Source: Fasciola hepatica (Eukaryota; Platyhelminthes; Trematoda; Plagiorchiida; Fasciolidae). From it: a DNA stretch of 64,000 nucleotides. This document shows, in pieces, positions 23,623-37,300 of this stretch. The stretch's first letter is position 1; every line of letters starts with the position of its first letter. The notes beneath the pieces were generated by a model, which saw nothing but the letters and a program-made list of their open reading frames with translations, was not told the DNA's origin and ran no database searches. The stretch spans positions 6,590,501-6,654,500 of the forward strand of contig CANUEZ040000159.1 of the NCBI GenBank assembly GCA_948099385.1, given 5' to 3'. The translations under genes and the position numbers were made by a program.

Positions 23623-26096
23623 GCATGCTACTCCGATGTAGGCAGTAGAGGTGTGAAAAAGCTGACAGCATTCACAATAACAATGCACTCCAGCTCACTT
23701 CAGTTCTTCCAGCAATCAGTCTTGCATTTATGTGTCCTGTTGTTGGTTGCTACCTCACACCGTCGCAAACTGTACGTTGTTTGTTGCCTTATATGCCCTT
23801 GTCATTATGATTTTGACACGTTGCTTGCTCTTGGGTGGATGAATTACTAGTTATCCAGTATAAAACAAATTATTCCAAAGCTGCTGGCATAGTCATTTCT
23901 GGTTTCCTCGGTGGAACCTCAGAACTCCGTAATATCACCAGCAGTGACTTTTAACTACAACTCTCATCTGATAGCGGTCGCGTGCATGCTATTTCATTTG
24001 GTAGCAACGTATTCTTTATTTGGCGAAACTTTTCTTTCGGCGTTAGTAAAATACGTATTTCCTCAGTTTATTAATGATGCAAGCAACCTAGCGAAACCCA
24101 AAGAATTTCATATCAGCTAACCGCAGTCACTATTGCCTGATCGCTGGATTTTTTTAATTTTGGTGCACGTCTGCAGGGCAAGAGATCATTGTGGGAACTT
24201 CCAGGCATACGAATGAAGCGGGAGCGCAAGCAGTTGCAAGAGCATTCCCGGAATATGCAACATCCATGATTCAGGTCCGTGCCCCGTTCCTTTCATTGAA
24301 GGACGCTGTTGGTGTAGCAGGGATCAATGTGTTGGCAGTTGGTGAAAGTGAAGCTGCTCAAAAAATGCTTAAGGTTAGTTCCTTATTTTTGTTTATCAGT
24401 GATTACATAACGAGGCTTGAGTTTTGTTCCCCAAAATGTGCTGATTTTTTACTACCTCTCGTCAATAGTACTGTGCGTTCCACGACTGCGCAGTAACGAG
24501 TTTCATTCTACTTTGATCATAGACCAAGTCATACTCAGGTTTGTGACTTTTCGATCCAGACTGAGAATCGCCATCATACGTATTTAATCACGTCAGTCGA
24601 TCAGGTTTCTAGTATCACGTACCCCGATATGTTTCTTTCCGTTCCTCCATTGTTCGTTATGGGTTTTACCGGGCCGATGCAAAAACTGCAAAGTGAGACA
24701 GCAAAAAAAAAACGTTTTATTAAATTTCCTCTCGTTACCTGTTTCTGTTCTTGTTTCTTTTCAAATTTCGATTAAGGTTACCGCTGCGAGTTAGCAACCA
24801 AGGCCACCGCATCTAACATGTGGTTAATGGTTGACTGAACCGAACTGATTGGACCGGACCGGACCGAACCTGTTTCTGTATTTTTGGGGTTAGCACCATG
24901 CCTGACTCCAGACTCAGTATAGTATAACAATAATGTCAGCTTATCGATCGTTCGGTTGGAACGGATGGATTGTTTCGAAGACCAGGCGTGTCTGTTCTAT
25001 TCGTTCAGGCTATCACATTTTCCTTGTCGATTTGACCTTGTGACTTTTGATTGTAGATTGGTTCACTGCGGGCTGGGTATAAAATGGCGCAAATCGCGAC
25101 TGTTATGTCCTACTGGCCCATGCACCATATGCCGTTGGATGGGGCTAAACTCCGAACACGCACCAGTTCATGGGTCGCTGACATTTGAAGACTGCCGCAT
25201 GCGCTGAACAGCATCAAGCACTATGCCTGTCTGGTAGCACGATCATGGCATTTTAAAACTCTTAATCTGGCGTGCAACAGTTATTTAAGAACAACTGAAT
25301 TACTTCGAACCGTTTGTGTTTTCAGACCTCGTAGATACTGCAGTTTCAGGTTGGTGAAATTGAATTCTGAAGCAAATTTAGGTTGCACGTTCAATGGCTG
25401 CTACCGTTGTTTAGCAAATGGTGCCCTTTGTAACGGCGTGAATGACATTCGCGTGACTCGTATCCCTGAAATTGCTTTATTTCATGGTCCACCTTTGTGC
25501 AATAGACCGACCGTCCGACCAACACTGATGAATGAAGTGAAATGGCCACTCAAACACAGTCTATATAAAGGTCGATAAGCAAGCGGCCCCAGCAGATTTC
25601 CCAATGCTGAAAGCTTTTACATCTTATCCGATTGAACGAATTGATATTTTTAAATTCCTAATCAGCCTTCGGAGATTTTCGTTTCTATCAAAGGGGTTAC
25701 TTGCAACATCATGGTGTGGACTGACTGTTTGGAATGCTTTGAGCTGTTTCCAAGCTGTATCAGCTATCAGACCGGACAACTGCAGACACTTTTCCGTTCA
25801 ATGATTCGCCAAGCGCAATGAGCCACTCGTTTTCAGTGTTGTTCTGGCTCCTACAAACAGTACATCTCAAAAGTGACGCTCGAATACAACCCTCTGTAGC
25901 CTGCGCAACCGGGCTGCAATTCAGGAACTACATTGGGCTTATGTGGTCACAAGGACCACAGTGCAAACAAATGAAGCTTAGGCTCCAAAACAGACAACCA
26001 AACGCATAGCTTCAGTCTGCTTCGGCCGTGGGTTAGCACGAACTGAAATATCGCGTAATGCTCACTGATTGTGCATGCGTATTTGTGTGCTAGGGC

Positions 26097-26188
<92 letters not shown>

Positions 26189-28247
26189 CAGCTTCAACGC
26201 TCAGCTCACCGTTGAAAACCATGGAAGCACTGTACAGCTGTTTCATCCTTGTTAGGAACCATTAGCAGTGCACATCCACCGAGCCCCCACGAGGACTCGG
26301 ACACCTTAAGCATAGGACTATCCAGGCTGGCTCTCAACTGTTTGTTGAACATCTGCACTACATGATACAGCACCCTTCCGTCATTGGATTTGAACGGTAA
26401 CAACCCGCACAGCGACCGACTCCTGTAATAGATGACTTCTTTGTAGGGGCCTGAGTACAACGAAGGCACTCCGTTATAAACAACCTACAAAGCTTGGTTA
26501 CTATGTGTATTTGAGTAGTAGGAGATTAGATTTGAATGATGTAATTCATGTAGCTTCACAGTCGTTCATCCCGGGTTCGAGCCCCCGTGAGGGCTCGGTG
26601 GATGTGCACTGCTAATGATTCCTAACAAGGATGAAACAGCTGTACAGTGCTTCAATGGTTTTCACTGGTGAGTTGAGCGTTGAAGCTGCATGATGAGTTC
26701 TATTATACGAATCTAATCTCGTACTACTCAAATACACACATATTTCGGAAAGTAGTGAACAGACCCATTGTTTAGATCAAAACACGCAGTGTAGGCGAAC
26801 ATATGTTTTCGATGATTCATTTTCAAGCCATTACAATCACATTTATTTGTCATGAGAAAGGGGGGGGGGGAGAGTCAGAGGGTAGTCGGTAGGTCTATCG
26901 ATCGGTTTGTCATTCGATTGGTTAGTCGGCCAAACGATCGGTTGGTAGAGGAGAGGTGTAGGGGAATGTGATGAGTGCCTTCGTGTGAACACTTATTGAC
27001 CCGGATTGACAATGCGTTCGTGGGTGACGTCATCGGTCTTTGGCCAGGGAAGCTCAAGCGCATGGACTAACTTCTGCGAACATAGCTCAGGCTTAAGGAC
27101 CCGTATACTAATCGCTTCTGCCATCGCTAACGTTCGGCATCTGATCGCTTTAGATTCGTTACGTGGCACTCTGTAAAAAGCACGAAACGCGTTTTCCGCT
27201 CCGGTCGGATGCCCTGAATCTAGTAAATGGGCGGTAATTGAGCTGGAAATTGTGCTGTTCGCCCTGCGTTGAAGCCAGTGGACCGATGCTCTTTGATGCG
27301 TTTCGACAAATGCTTCGATTTTTGACCAACCTAAGTTGCACCACTGGTGCACTTGAACTGATATAATCATTGATGGTGTCAGCAAAGGCAGTTTATCTTT
27401 GTTCTCACATCTGACGACAGGATTTGTTGAGAACTGGCTTCTTAGCGTAGCCGCGCTAAGTGTGGCTTTGACGGCAGCACACAGAACCCTTCTAGTGCTC
27501 TCGGCTGCGACGTCAACCTCGAAGGGGAGACTGATAAACAGAATTTTCTTACCTACCCCTGGTAACCTTTCTATTGTTCGTTAATACTCCATATTGCAGT
27601 TGGTGAGTTTCTCTGGATAGCCATCCGCTGACAGGACGTTGTGAATTGTCTGTAGCTCTGCGTCCAGCGTATCATCAAAGCATATGCGTTTAGCCCTTGA
27701 TGTCAAACACCTTATCAGGTTTCTCTTTTGGTTTACGGGCACAAAGCTGTAAGAATTTGTGTATTGCCCATTCCATGTTGCTTTTCTGTATACTTTTTGT
27801 TGTGTTGAGCCTCCCGGGCGCCTCGTTAGGTCAACATCCAGAAACGAAAGGTGGTTATCCTTTTCTAGCTCAGCCGAGAACCGTATCACTGAATGTGCAG
27901 CGTTGAAAATTTTCACAGATTTTATCTATATCTGTGTGTTATTCGGTCATGTATGAAATATCATCCACATAACGATTATAATGGCAAAGACCCGATATTG
28001 TTATCTTTAATTCGCTTTCTTCTAATTTAGCCATGAAAATATCAACTAACAATGGACTAAGGGGGGAAACCTATTGCGAATCTGTCTTTTTGCCGGTAAT
28101 ATCTTCCGTCAATTAGAAACTGTGCGTTTAATGTGCATCTCAATAACCGATAGACCTACCGACTACCCCTTGACTCCCCCCCCCCTTTCTCATGACAAAT
28201 AAATGAGATTGTAGTGGCTTGAAAGTGACTCATCGAAAACATATTCG

Positions 28248-28304
<57 letters not shown>

Positions 28305-31300
28305 GTTAACATACTACTTACTATGAATATATAAATAGGGTCCACGACTAGAGCCTTTAGCTATTCAAAGCCTAACCCGCAAGGCATCGGGACGAAATGT
28401 GGTCAGTCCGTGATATAGCAGAGGCATGACTTACAACCAGTGGGATTGGCTGAATAGGATGTGTTGGGCTTCCGGGTTGGAGTTCACGGGATATTAAGTG
28501 GCATGGCTGGGTGCCGCGGTCAGTTGTTTACCTGCGTTCGAACTGCTGCATGATTTCCACTCGTACCTTCCTTCCTGTTTGTTTCCTCCTCATTGTTGTG
28601 CTTGTTTTAATTTCTGCTATAGACAATGGTGCAAAGAAGCAACCAAAGTCAGAGCACAGGAGTGCGGGTTTCTCGATTGAGGGAACTAAAGTGGATCTCG
28701 TAGGCCCAAACCCGGATACCTTAGGACTTGTGCTAGGCGTGATCCACCAGTAAAGATTTTCATACTTTTCCTGTATATAATGGACTACTACCAATGCGGT
28801 AGTGGAACAATTGTTTTTGCAGTACTACACAAAAGAAGAATGGAAACAGAATTGTCTGAGACTAGTGAGCCTACCCGGCTGCTAACAGTAAGTAGCTGGC
28901 TAGTCTACGGGCCAGCCGCTTTTTGGTGGGTGTATGTCGGTTCGAGGCATGACTTCTTTATTACATGCTTGACCTTGAGTGCAATGGATGAGGTATACCG
29001 CATAACCACCAAGACCCACTGCACTATTATAGGTAACCGGCAAACCAGACTCTGAGACTTGGAGTAGAGAACCATATAAGGTCCCAATAGGTCCGGAATG
29101 GTAACGAGCCGGACTACATCAGTGAGTACCGTCTACCATAGTAACCAGTGATAGCGGGGATTCAAACATCAGGCGTCCGAGGTAGTAATCAAACGCTCTA
29201 AACCACTCAGCCATCACTTAACTGAACGTTGTATGCGCTTTGCACTCTTGTATGCATATGCATCTATAATGAAATCGGTCAAACCGCCGCGTGAGCGTAC
29301 GCCGTGGATGCACTGAGTCGTTGAATTCATGCGCAACAATCAGTGTGCGTTTCAAGTGTTTTAAATCAGGCTCCTGTTATCTTATGGCTTGCGTTCTGGA
29401 GATAGGTGGGTCGCCATGGTGGTTGATTGCGAAATGTAAGACAATGGAGAAGGCTGCTTCTGTTCAGAACAGTCAACCTTAATCGTTTGGTTAGAAGTAC
29501 CGGTCCGCAAAAGCGCGGTGTAAGTGACTTTGGGAATTTCATGGCTCACCGATTCACTCCCGGAGACGTCTTCTGAACCGTGAATAGGATGTAATGAACC
29601 GGCTAGTTATTTCAGTGACGATGTTGATACATTTGACGATCACATCTCATCAATCGATTGTGCTTCCCAGCGATTCCACTGTTGATGCAGTTTAGCTTTT
29701 GACTGATTGAATGGTACCCCTGTCCGGTATATAGATATGAATACTAATCACTGCCACGGTTACATCGAGACGAATAAGTGTGAGCTGCACCTATTTTGTC
29801 AATTATATTTTACCAATATGGGTAAAAGTAATAGAATACAGAATAATTTGATCAGTCAAAAATCTCGGCCACCACACGGTTCAGAAGAACTGTGATATTA
29901 CCACAGTTTTATCACAATTCATTTCAGTTCTGTAAGGTTTGGTAGAAGTTACCAACATGTCTAGCACTCGCCCAAGTTACTTTAACTAATACCAAACCGT
30001 TAATATCGGAGACTCCTTCAGTCACCAGGCATCAAGAATTAGAACAGTGTAAATAATCTGCTTTGGCTGGTGTATGGCAGATTGCTCCTGATTGGACCCG
30101 AATGGTGTTGTCACAAATGTGGCCGGATTCGACCGCCTCCTGTTTGATGTAGCTTGGTTTGTGTGGTCTGTATGTGTTCTGCTAGTACATGGTTACAAAA
30201 TAATATTTCTAACATGTGTAATGTGGTTATTTACTTTGTTGTGATTGGCTGAAGGAACAAACGCCTGTTATCGATGGACCGGTCATATATAAGCCAGAGC
30301 GCACAGCCAATTCTCACTCCGCTAGTTCTTTGGGTGTCGTTTGGTCGGGTGAATGGTCACGTGGCTGTCGGTGATTCGGCTTTGTTCCGGTTTTTGATGC
30401 GAGGGTCTACCCGGATCTGAAGACGTGAAAGTTGTTCGTCGTTCTTTGTCTACGACTCTCTGGCCTCCCAAAAATCGCAGCCAGATATAGGCCAGGGTGA
30501 TAGGTTAGATTATTCGGATCAGCGGCAAACGTTGAACGGTCTGTCTGATAGGTCAGGAATTGACGTTACCTCAGATAGGAATTGTATCCACATACATTTT
30601 GATTGTACTTATATCTTTTTTCACACACAATCAGATGTCAACATAAATTATTTCATATGCACATTTCGCACTCAAAAAGTACTAAAAACTTGAAAATATC
30701 GAATACTTATTATTATGCTACCAAATTTATCGTCCTTGTGGCGGTAGCAGATTAGCCAAACGGAAGCAGACCAATTCAGCCGGTTGAAAAGCCCGCGGTG
30801 GGCAAACCTTAGCAACCTTAGAAACAGCGACACTTCAAACCACTTTGACAGATTAATTACACCCTACCTCAAGCATTATGTTCAAGTTTGAAATACGCAC
30901 AGATGACTGTGCGCATGACAACAGCAGTAACAGTGCACTTTACCAGAAACTATCATACTCATTTGACGGCTTGAGTGAAAGTAATGCCAGGAAGCTGATA
31001 ATTCCTAATAATATGCAAATACTGGTTCCATCACAGTATGCCCGCTGCTGGACGAAAGACAATAATCAGGTTCAACCCGTAGTCAGATTGGCGATGCCGA
31101 CTTAACCACGTATCGAAAGCTGCATCAGCCTTGATAAAATAAGCGTCTTTAAGTAGACAGTTCATGGGATGGATGCAAGATGTTGAGAACCGGACGATTG
31201 CACTTGAGATTTTTCAGTGTGTTGGGCCTCCATGAGATCTATGCAACCAGTGGTTGTCGGCAGGAAGATACGACTACATATAATGACAGTAGGGGCTTTA

Positions 31301-34300
31301 GTATTCAAGTTAAGTCAGTAATAGCTCTCTGCACACGATTGGGTGGATTTTTCAGCATTTAAATCACATCTCTTGATATAGCAATACAAAATCTGGAAAT
31401 ACCTACTTATTATGGTTTTTTTCATCTAAGTAAACAGCTCCGTGAGTCTGTTATGGCTTTTACTTTATCAACACGCAGACGAAAAAACAAAAGTGCGAGC
31501 AAATAGTAATCCAAACTTGGGGTGCATACTATCATTAATTTGATCTCTTCCTACTTTTCCATACTAGTGATAACTTTGATTTCTTATTTAAATTGCTGCT
31601 GTGACGTAACAATCAGAACAGCCTCAATCCGTGAACCGTTAATGGTTACTCCAAATGAACTAGATTCGTGGAAGTCTCACATTCAGGAAACCGGAGTCAA
31701 TACACGAGAGTAAATAGCAAACTGGTTATCGATAACCGTTGGGCTAAGGAATGACACCGCTGATTAGATGCTACATCGGGCACTATATGACTCGGGCTTT
31801 CTGTGTAGAGTGTTGCTGAATTGACAATCATGACCGGTTTATTTAAAATACAGGGATTCATGTAGGTTTATATACCGTTACCGATCCACTCAATTTGCGT
31901 AGGTAGCTTTACCCCATACCCCTGTGGTTAAAATAAAGCACTTTTAGCTGTATTATTTGCAAATCCCGGTTACGTTCGCCGTTTTCTCAAGCGGACAATG
32001 CATCGCAGTTTTTCTCGCGAGAATTCAGAGAAAGTCTGAAGGTGTAACTACTGGAATTCGAAGCTCCAGAGGTGTACCCACTCCCGAAGAACACTACTTT
32101 GCAGCGATTAGGTCTGTTCTGTATGGCTCAAAAACATGACCGATAGGAGCAGAGGATAGGCGAAGACTGTCGGTGTTCGAAAATCGATATCTGCGCATTA
32201 CCCGAATGTGGCGGAACACCGTATCAGCAATGCTAAGTCTAGATGTAGGGTGTTGGGAATCAGAGGTGAGTCTGTGGATCAAGTATTGAGTCTAAACAGG
32301 TTCGGTCGGCTGAGACATTTGTTCCACATGCCCACCGATATGCTTTCTCGGTGTCCGCTGTAAACGCGTATGAAAACCTTGACCAGTGGACTTGGCCAAG
32401 TAGGACATGTTAGACTTCCGAGTTGAGGTCCACGTGATCTTTTTACCAGGTGGTTGTAGACATTAAGTGATATGACTGGGTGGGCTGGTGGCCAATGGCA
32501 GAGTTACATTCGAACTCTTTCTCACTTTATGCGTCCATTCTGTTCGCCCTTGACTCGATGGTGCTGCGAATTAGCAACAGAAACCAAAACACAGAAATGC
32601 AAGGTTAATGGTTGAATGAATTGATCATGGTAAGTCTTTGGTGTGGGTGATGTAAATGAAATACTTCATCACTGATCTCGATTGTGAAGGCCAAGTAGAA
32701 TTTCGTGATTTTTTCCCCACGATTTCATTATAACTGTTGGTTAGAAACAAAGCAACGTGATCTGGCAGCGCGCTGGCGGGCAGGCTTTCCCACTCCCTTT
32801 CCGATCTTTTCAGTTTCATGTCTATTCTATTCACCCATTCCTTACGCTTCCGTTTATGTGGAACATTGACTTTCCTTGATTACTATAAGACACCGATGTT
32901 GATCGCTGTCATCGATTTCAAATGAAGCCTTAACGTGCAAGTGTTTCTGTGGTTGCTACTAATCATTGAATATCTGGAGCTTGTGGGGTATTTGGAATCT
33001 GAAGATTGGTCAACAACAAAACAAAGAATCACTACAGGCCGGTAGTTGTGAATGATCTTGCAGTGTTGAGAACGCAGATGAAACTAGTGTATGGTTGTGG
33101 ATTGGCTCAACGGGAAGAAATATGGAGAGCCAATTCAGTAGGCAGTTGTCCCCCGGTCAGTTGTGATGTAATTCGTACGCAACTTATCACGCAGCGCTAG
33201 GTGTTTGCTTAACTGCTCATGTTTTCGTTGTTCCTAGTCCACTAGCCCGCTAGTTTGATGTCCATCTCCCTTCAATTTGTTTTCATGTTTTGGTGTTCGC
33301 ATTGTGCTTTTCTATGGAATACAGTAGCCTATATAGTGGCTTCCATTGTTTTTCGACTACTTATTCTTCGCTAACAGTATCTGGCTTACATCGTTTCATA
33401 CTGTTTTCCTCGGTTTGACACTGATTACGGTTATTACAGGATATTCGTAAGGTTGCTTCGTACACGTACAAACTGATTACCTTACCGGAAGATCATGCCG
33501 CAAATCTGCTGTACGTCAACCATTATCTGATGCACTGGTCACCGGAAATGATTCCAAACAGCATAGGGGTGAGTTTGTTTAACTATTTTTTGATGTAGCG
33601 CTGCTGTTTCAGCTAACAAGGACCAGATGCTTCATAGAGTTTATTCAATGAGAAAAATCTATTATTTACGATCCCCGCGACCCATTTTTTCTTCGGGCTC
33701 TAATCGTTTCGAAAAGTGATCCAAACAATTGCCATCTTAACTTTTCTGAGAAAGGTGGGTTTTCTAAGAAGCGATGCTTCATTTCGGGGGAATGCAAATT
33801 CTTCATTTGAAATTGAAAAGCATTGTCTGATTGAGACTCCTTTCTCATTGGCAGTAACTCGGTTGATGGCATACGATTGATCCACAAGCGTACACCCTCC
33901 CCCTTCTGAAAAACGAGTTTTGAGTGATGTCGTCTGTGTAGCTGGTTATACTCTCCAAAACGAAAAACAGCGCATGCTAGATTTTTTTGATGAGATTTAA
34001 ATTGGTTCAACCATTCAACAAAGTCCACGTAACCAAGGAATCATTCAACTTCCCACATTCATATCTTTTGCTGGTGAAACGGTTTCGTGAAATGAAAGGA
34101 GCAATAGCTACGCCGCGATTGATTCGCACAAGGATTGACTAATATCCTAGAACCTTTTCATTTCTTAATTCGGCTGACATCATGTTCACATTTAGATTAG
34201 ATGTTACAAGAACGGTAAGAATACGACTTGAGTATAGTTCGAAATGCACGATGCAGTTGCCCAATGCGTTCTTCCCCACAACCACTTCTCGAATATGCTC

Positions 34301-37300
34301 TTGACCATCCAAGCATTACGGTTATTCTCATGATCAACTCCACTGCGCGGTCGATTGAAAAGACCGTGGACTGGCGCTTTTACCGATGATTAAAGGCTTT
34401 GATTTTTCACCGGATGTACTGCGGCATAACGTTATTGTCAACCGGTCTTTTGCTTTTTCATGCCAGAATCTTTTTCACCTACTTGCACAAGGCTTCTGTC
34501 TAGTATGTTTCGAAACGAAAAACCTGTTTCATCAACATCGAGTATGGTACGCCTCGTTATGTTGCAATGTGTGGTCTCAAAGCTCATCAAAATTTGATAC
34601 AAAATTGGCTTACTAGCGTGGTGATTACTGTTGGCTTCATCGGTGTCTGGGTCACCTTAACAGGTGAACAGTATTGAGGTCTTGGTACAAAACGGAAATC
34701 CTCCCACCCCCAGTCAACTGAAGTCCGTACAATATTGCTCAGGTCCATAGCTTTGTCTACGTGATTAAAACTCATCGAGCCCAGTGGCCTAGTGATTTTG
34801 ACAGATCATACCCCTTGACAGAAGGGCATAACCAGTTTTGCTCGGAAAAATTCTCAAATATAGTTTCCCAGAGAAGGTTCTTGTTGGAGGTAAAATTCCA
34901 ATAAAAGTTTTTCTTACAGCTGTAATCTCATTTGAATCGACTGGAGCGTGCATGGACGGGAGGTCTATTTTTAGAATCACACGGTGATTCTCCCAAAGTT
35001 AATTCGTCGGTTAACACGGCTAACCTTCAGAACGAGGACACACGGTCCCAGGAATCACCGTGTGATTCTAAAAAAAGACTCCCCGTCCATGCACGCTCCA
35101 TTCGATTCAAACAAGATTACAACTGTAAACCATTTGTGGAGTGCTCAAGTATAAGGATGGTTGGGCAGAAGAGTACCGGGTACGCATACCTGATGAGCGG
35201 CAATAACTGTGAAGCCGGTCGTGTGTTTCCCGGGAAATTTTGTCTTGTCACCCAGATACAATGCCATACTACTCATATCGAAAGTGTTTCTTGTTCAGCT
35301 TTGGAGGGTTTGTTGCGCGACAGAAAGTTTCCTACGATTAAAATTTTCTCGCACATCAAATGGGTATATTGCATATAGGTTATTGTAATCTAGGGGGGAG
35401 GGGACTACTGTTTTCCTTCATTTGCATCCTTGTATTTGTCTGCTTTTTGTAGACTCGTGACTTACATTCCAGTCAAAAATTTCCGCTCAAAAACAATCAA
35501 ACAAGAAACAGAAGATAGGAATGAAGTTTACAGGATTCTCTAACAGCACAATTCAGTCTCTGTTCTTTATTTTTCCTTCAAGATACAAACCAGGTGCAAA
35601 ACAGGCGATACAACGAAATTTAGAGCGTATTCTCGAGTGAGGAGAACAGAGCGCTAAGTCGAGAAGCAACGGTTGTGTGTTACTCAAACGTACGCTGTGG
35701 GCAAACTTTATACAATTTCCTGTGTTCATCAAAATTGGAATGTTGTTCTGAAATAATAAATTCAACAACAGGACAATAAAGTGAGACAGGGAAACACTGA
35801 TAGACAGGCGTAGATACGACTGCTTGTCCAAACTGAATACGAAAAACTACGCAGTTTGCTAAATGAAGCTACGGGCAGTTTTCTGGCTAGTGATTTCTAG
35901 AAAAGTCTAAGCCCTTTCTGTATTTACGACAAAAGGATTGGATGTGAGATTCTGCGACCTCGCTTTGCATATGCTCATTTACCTATTCCTGTGAAACTGC
36001 GTGCGTCAGCCGAACGACCAGGTGCTTATCCAAGCGTGTCGAACTTCATCAGGCTTGGTTGAACGCTGAAGCAGGTAAAGTAATTGCGTGCGCTGTGTTC
36101 GCTCTTCGTTGGATAGAAGCACTCAGTAAATGTGACCCAAGCGTTCCGGCTAATGTATAAAGTTCGTACTAGACAATCAAGATTGACGAAGTGCGTCGTC
36201 CTGATCACTGAGGAAACCGTAGACATTCTTCTCTTTAATCCATCGTTGTGCACTCAAAAACAGTTCATGTAAACACTGAAGCTTCCTAGGTCAACCCCTT
36301 AGCCACAAACACAGCAGATATCCGCTGATCAAGCTGATAATACCAACGACAATCAAGGTCCAGTGATGGATCTTGATCATGCCTGTGAAATTTGGTCTCT
36401 TTCCTCTCTTGATTTACTACTCATCTCCCTATCGTTAGTTTTGTTTTCTCCACTCAACATCGTTCATATGAAATATGGTGCAATGGCATGGTTATGAATA
36501 GTTGACCGTGTAATTAATTGTTTAGAATTTCTACAAGCTCCTAATTGGTAGGTTATCCACAACCATGGAATCTAATCAGTGGAAAAAATATTCTCTTCGT
36601 AATGAATTTGTCGTGTATAATTTCTCAGTCGTACTAAACAAAGTTCGAAAACATGCCGTATAGTATTATCATTATTATTAGTGTGTTTTACTTTGGTTCT
36701 GTAACATACTCTTTACATTTGAAATTACATGACCTTGGTTGTGACAATAATTAGCCTGAAGCTTGTAATTCCAAACTTAAGGACGATTTTTTTCAGACTA
36801 TGAAGGTAAAAATCACCACTGGCGGTTTCTGTCCTTAATGAATAAATGCTTTTGGAAAGAGCTGTTCTTTTCGCGAAAGTTTATCTGGCAAAAACAATAC
36901 AAACGAGATTAGAGAACACTATCATCTTCCGGTTGATGGTAGGCTCACGGGGAAAAAACTGTTAGTTTATTTATAATGCATGACCTTCACGTCATTATTT
37001 GAGCATATTCCGTTAAACGTTCATTTTGTTTTCGCCATGTTGGCGAAATGTGCACTTCTAACCGGAAAATTTCTTTACTTTAGTAAATAAAAAGGTAAAA
37101 ATTCTGATAACGCATCAGCCACATGTTGCTGCGATTCGACATTGTCCGGAATCTTTCCGTGAGTAAATATACGTCTTCCTTCTTTATGCATGTAGAACAT
37201 GGTATCAAGACCACACAGTGGGAAAAATCCAACACGTACGACTTGAATAATGTTTCCTGGAGTTCATAGAAGAAAACGCCCAAAGAACAATAATTATATC

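Noticed and set aside
26071..26265. Open frames rich in Tyr-Ile across (TA)n tracts
   Set aside because: They are translations of microsatellites and have no coding meaning.
28370..28410. Hammerhead ribozyme (gggacgaaatg block, also at 23470 on the minus strand)
   Set aside because: The GAAA-like core is present, but no CTGATGA core lies at the required distance on either strand in either copy.
29150..29222. Functional tRNA gene on the minus strand
   Set aside because: A- and B-boxes are present, but the T-stem does not pair, the anticodon arm is unconvincing and a SINE body follows directly. It was kept as a SINE head.
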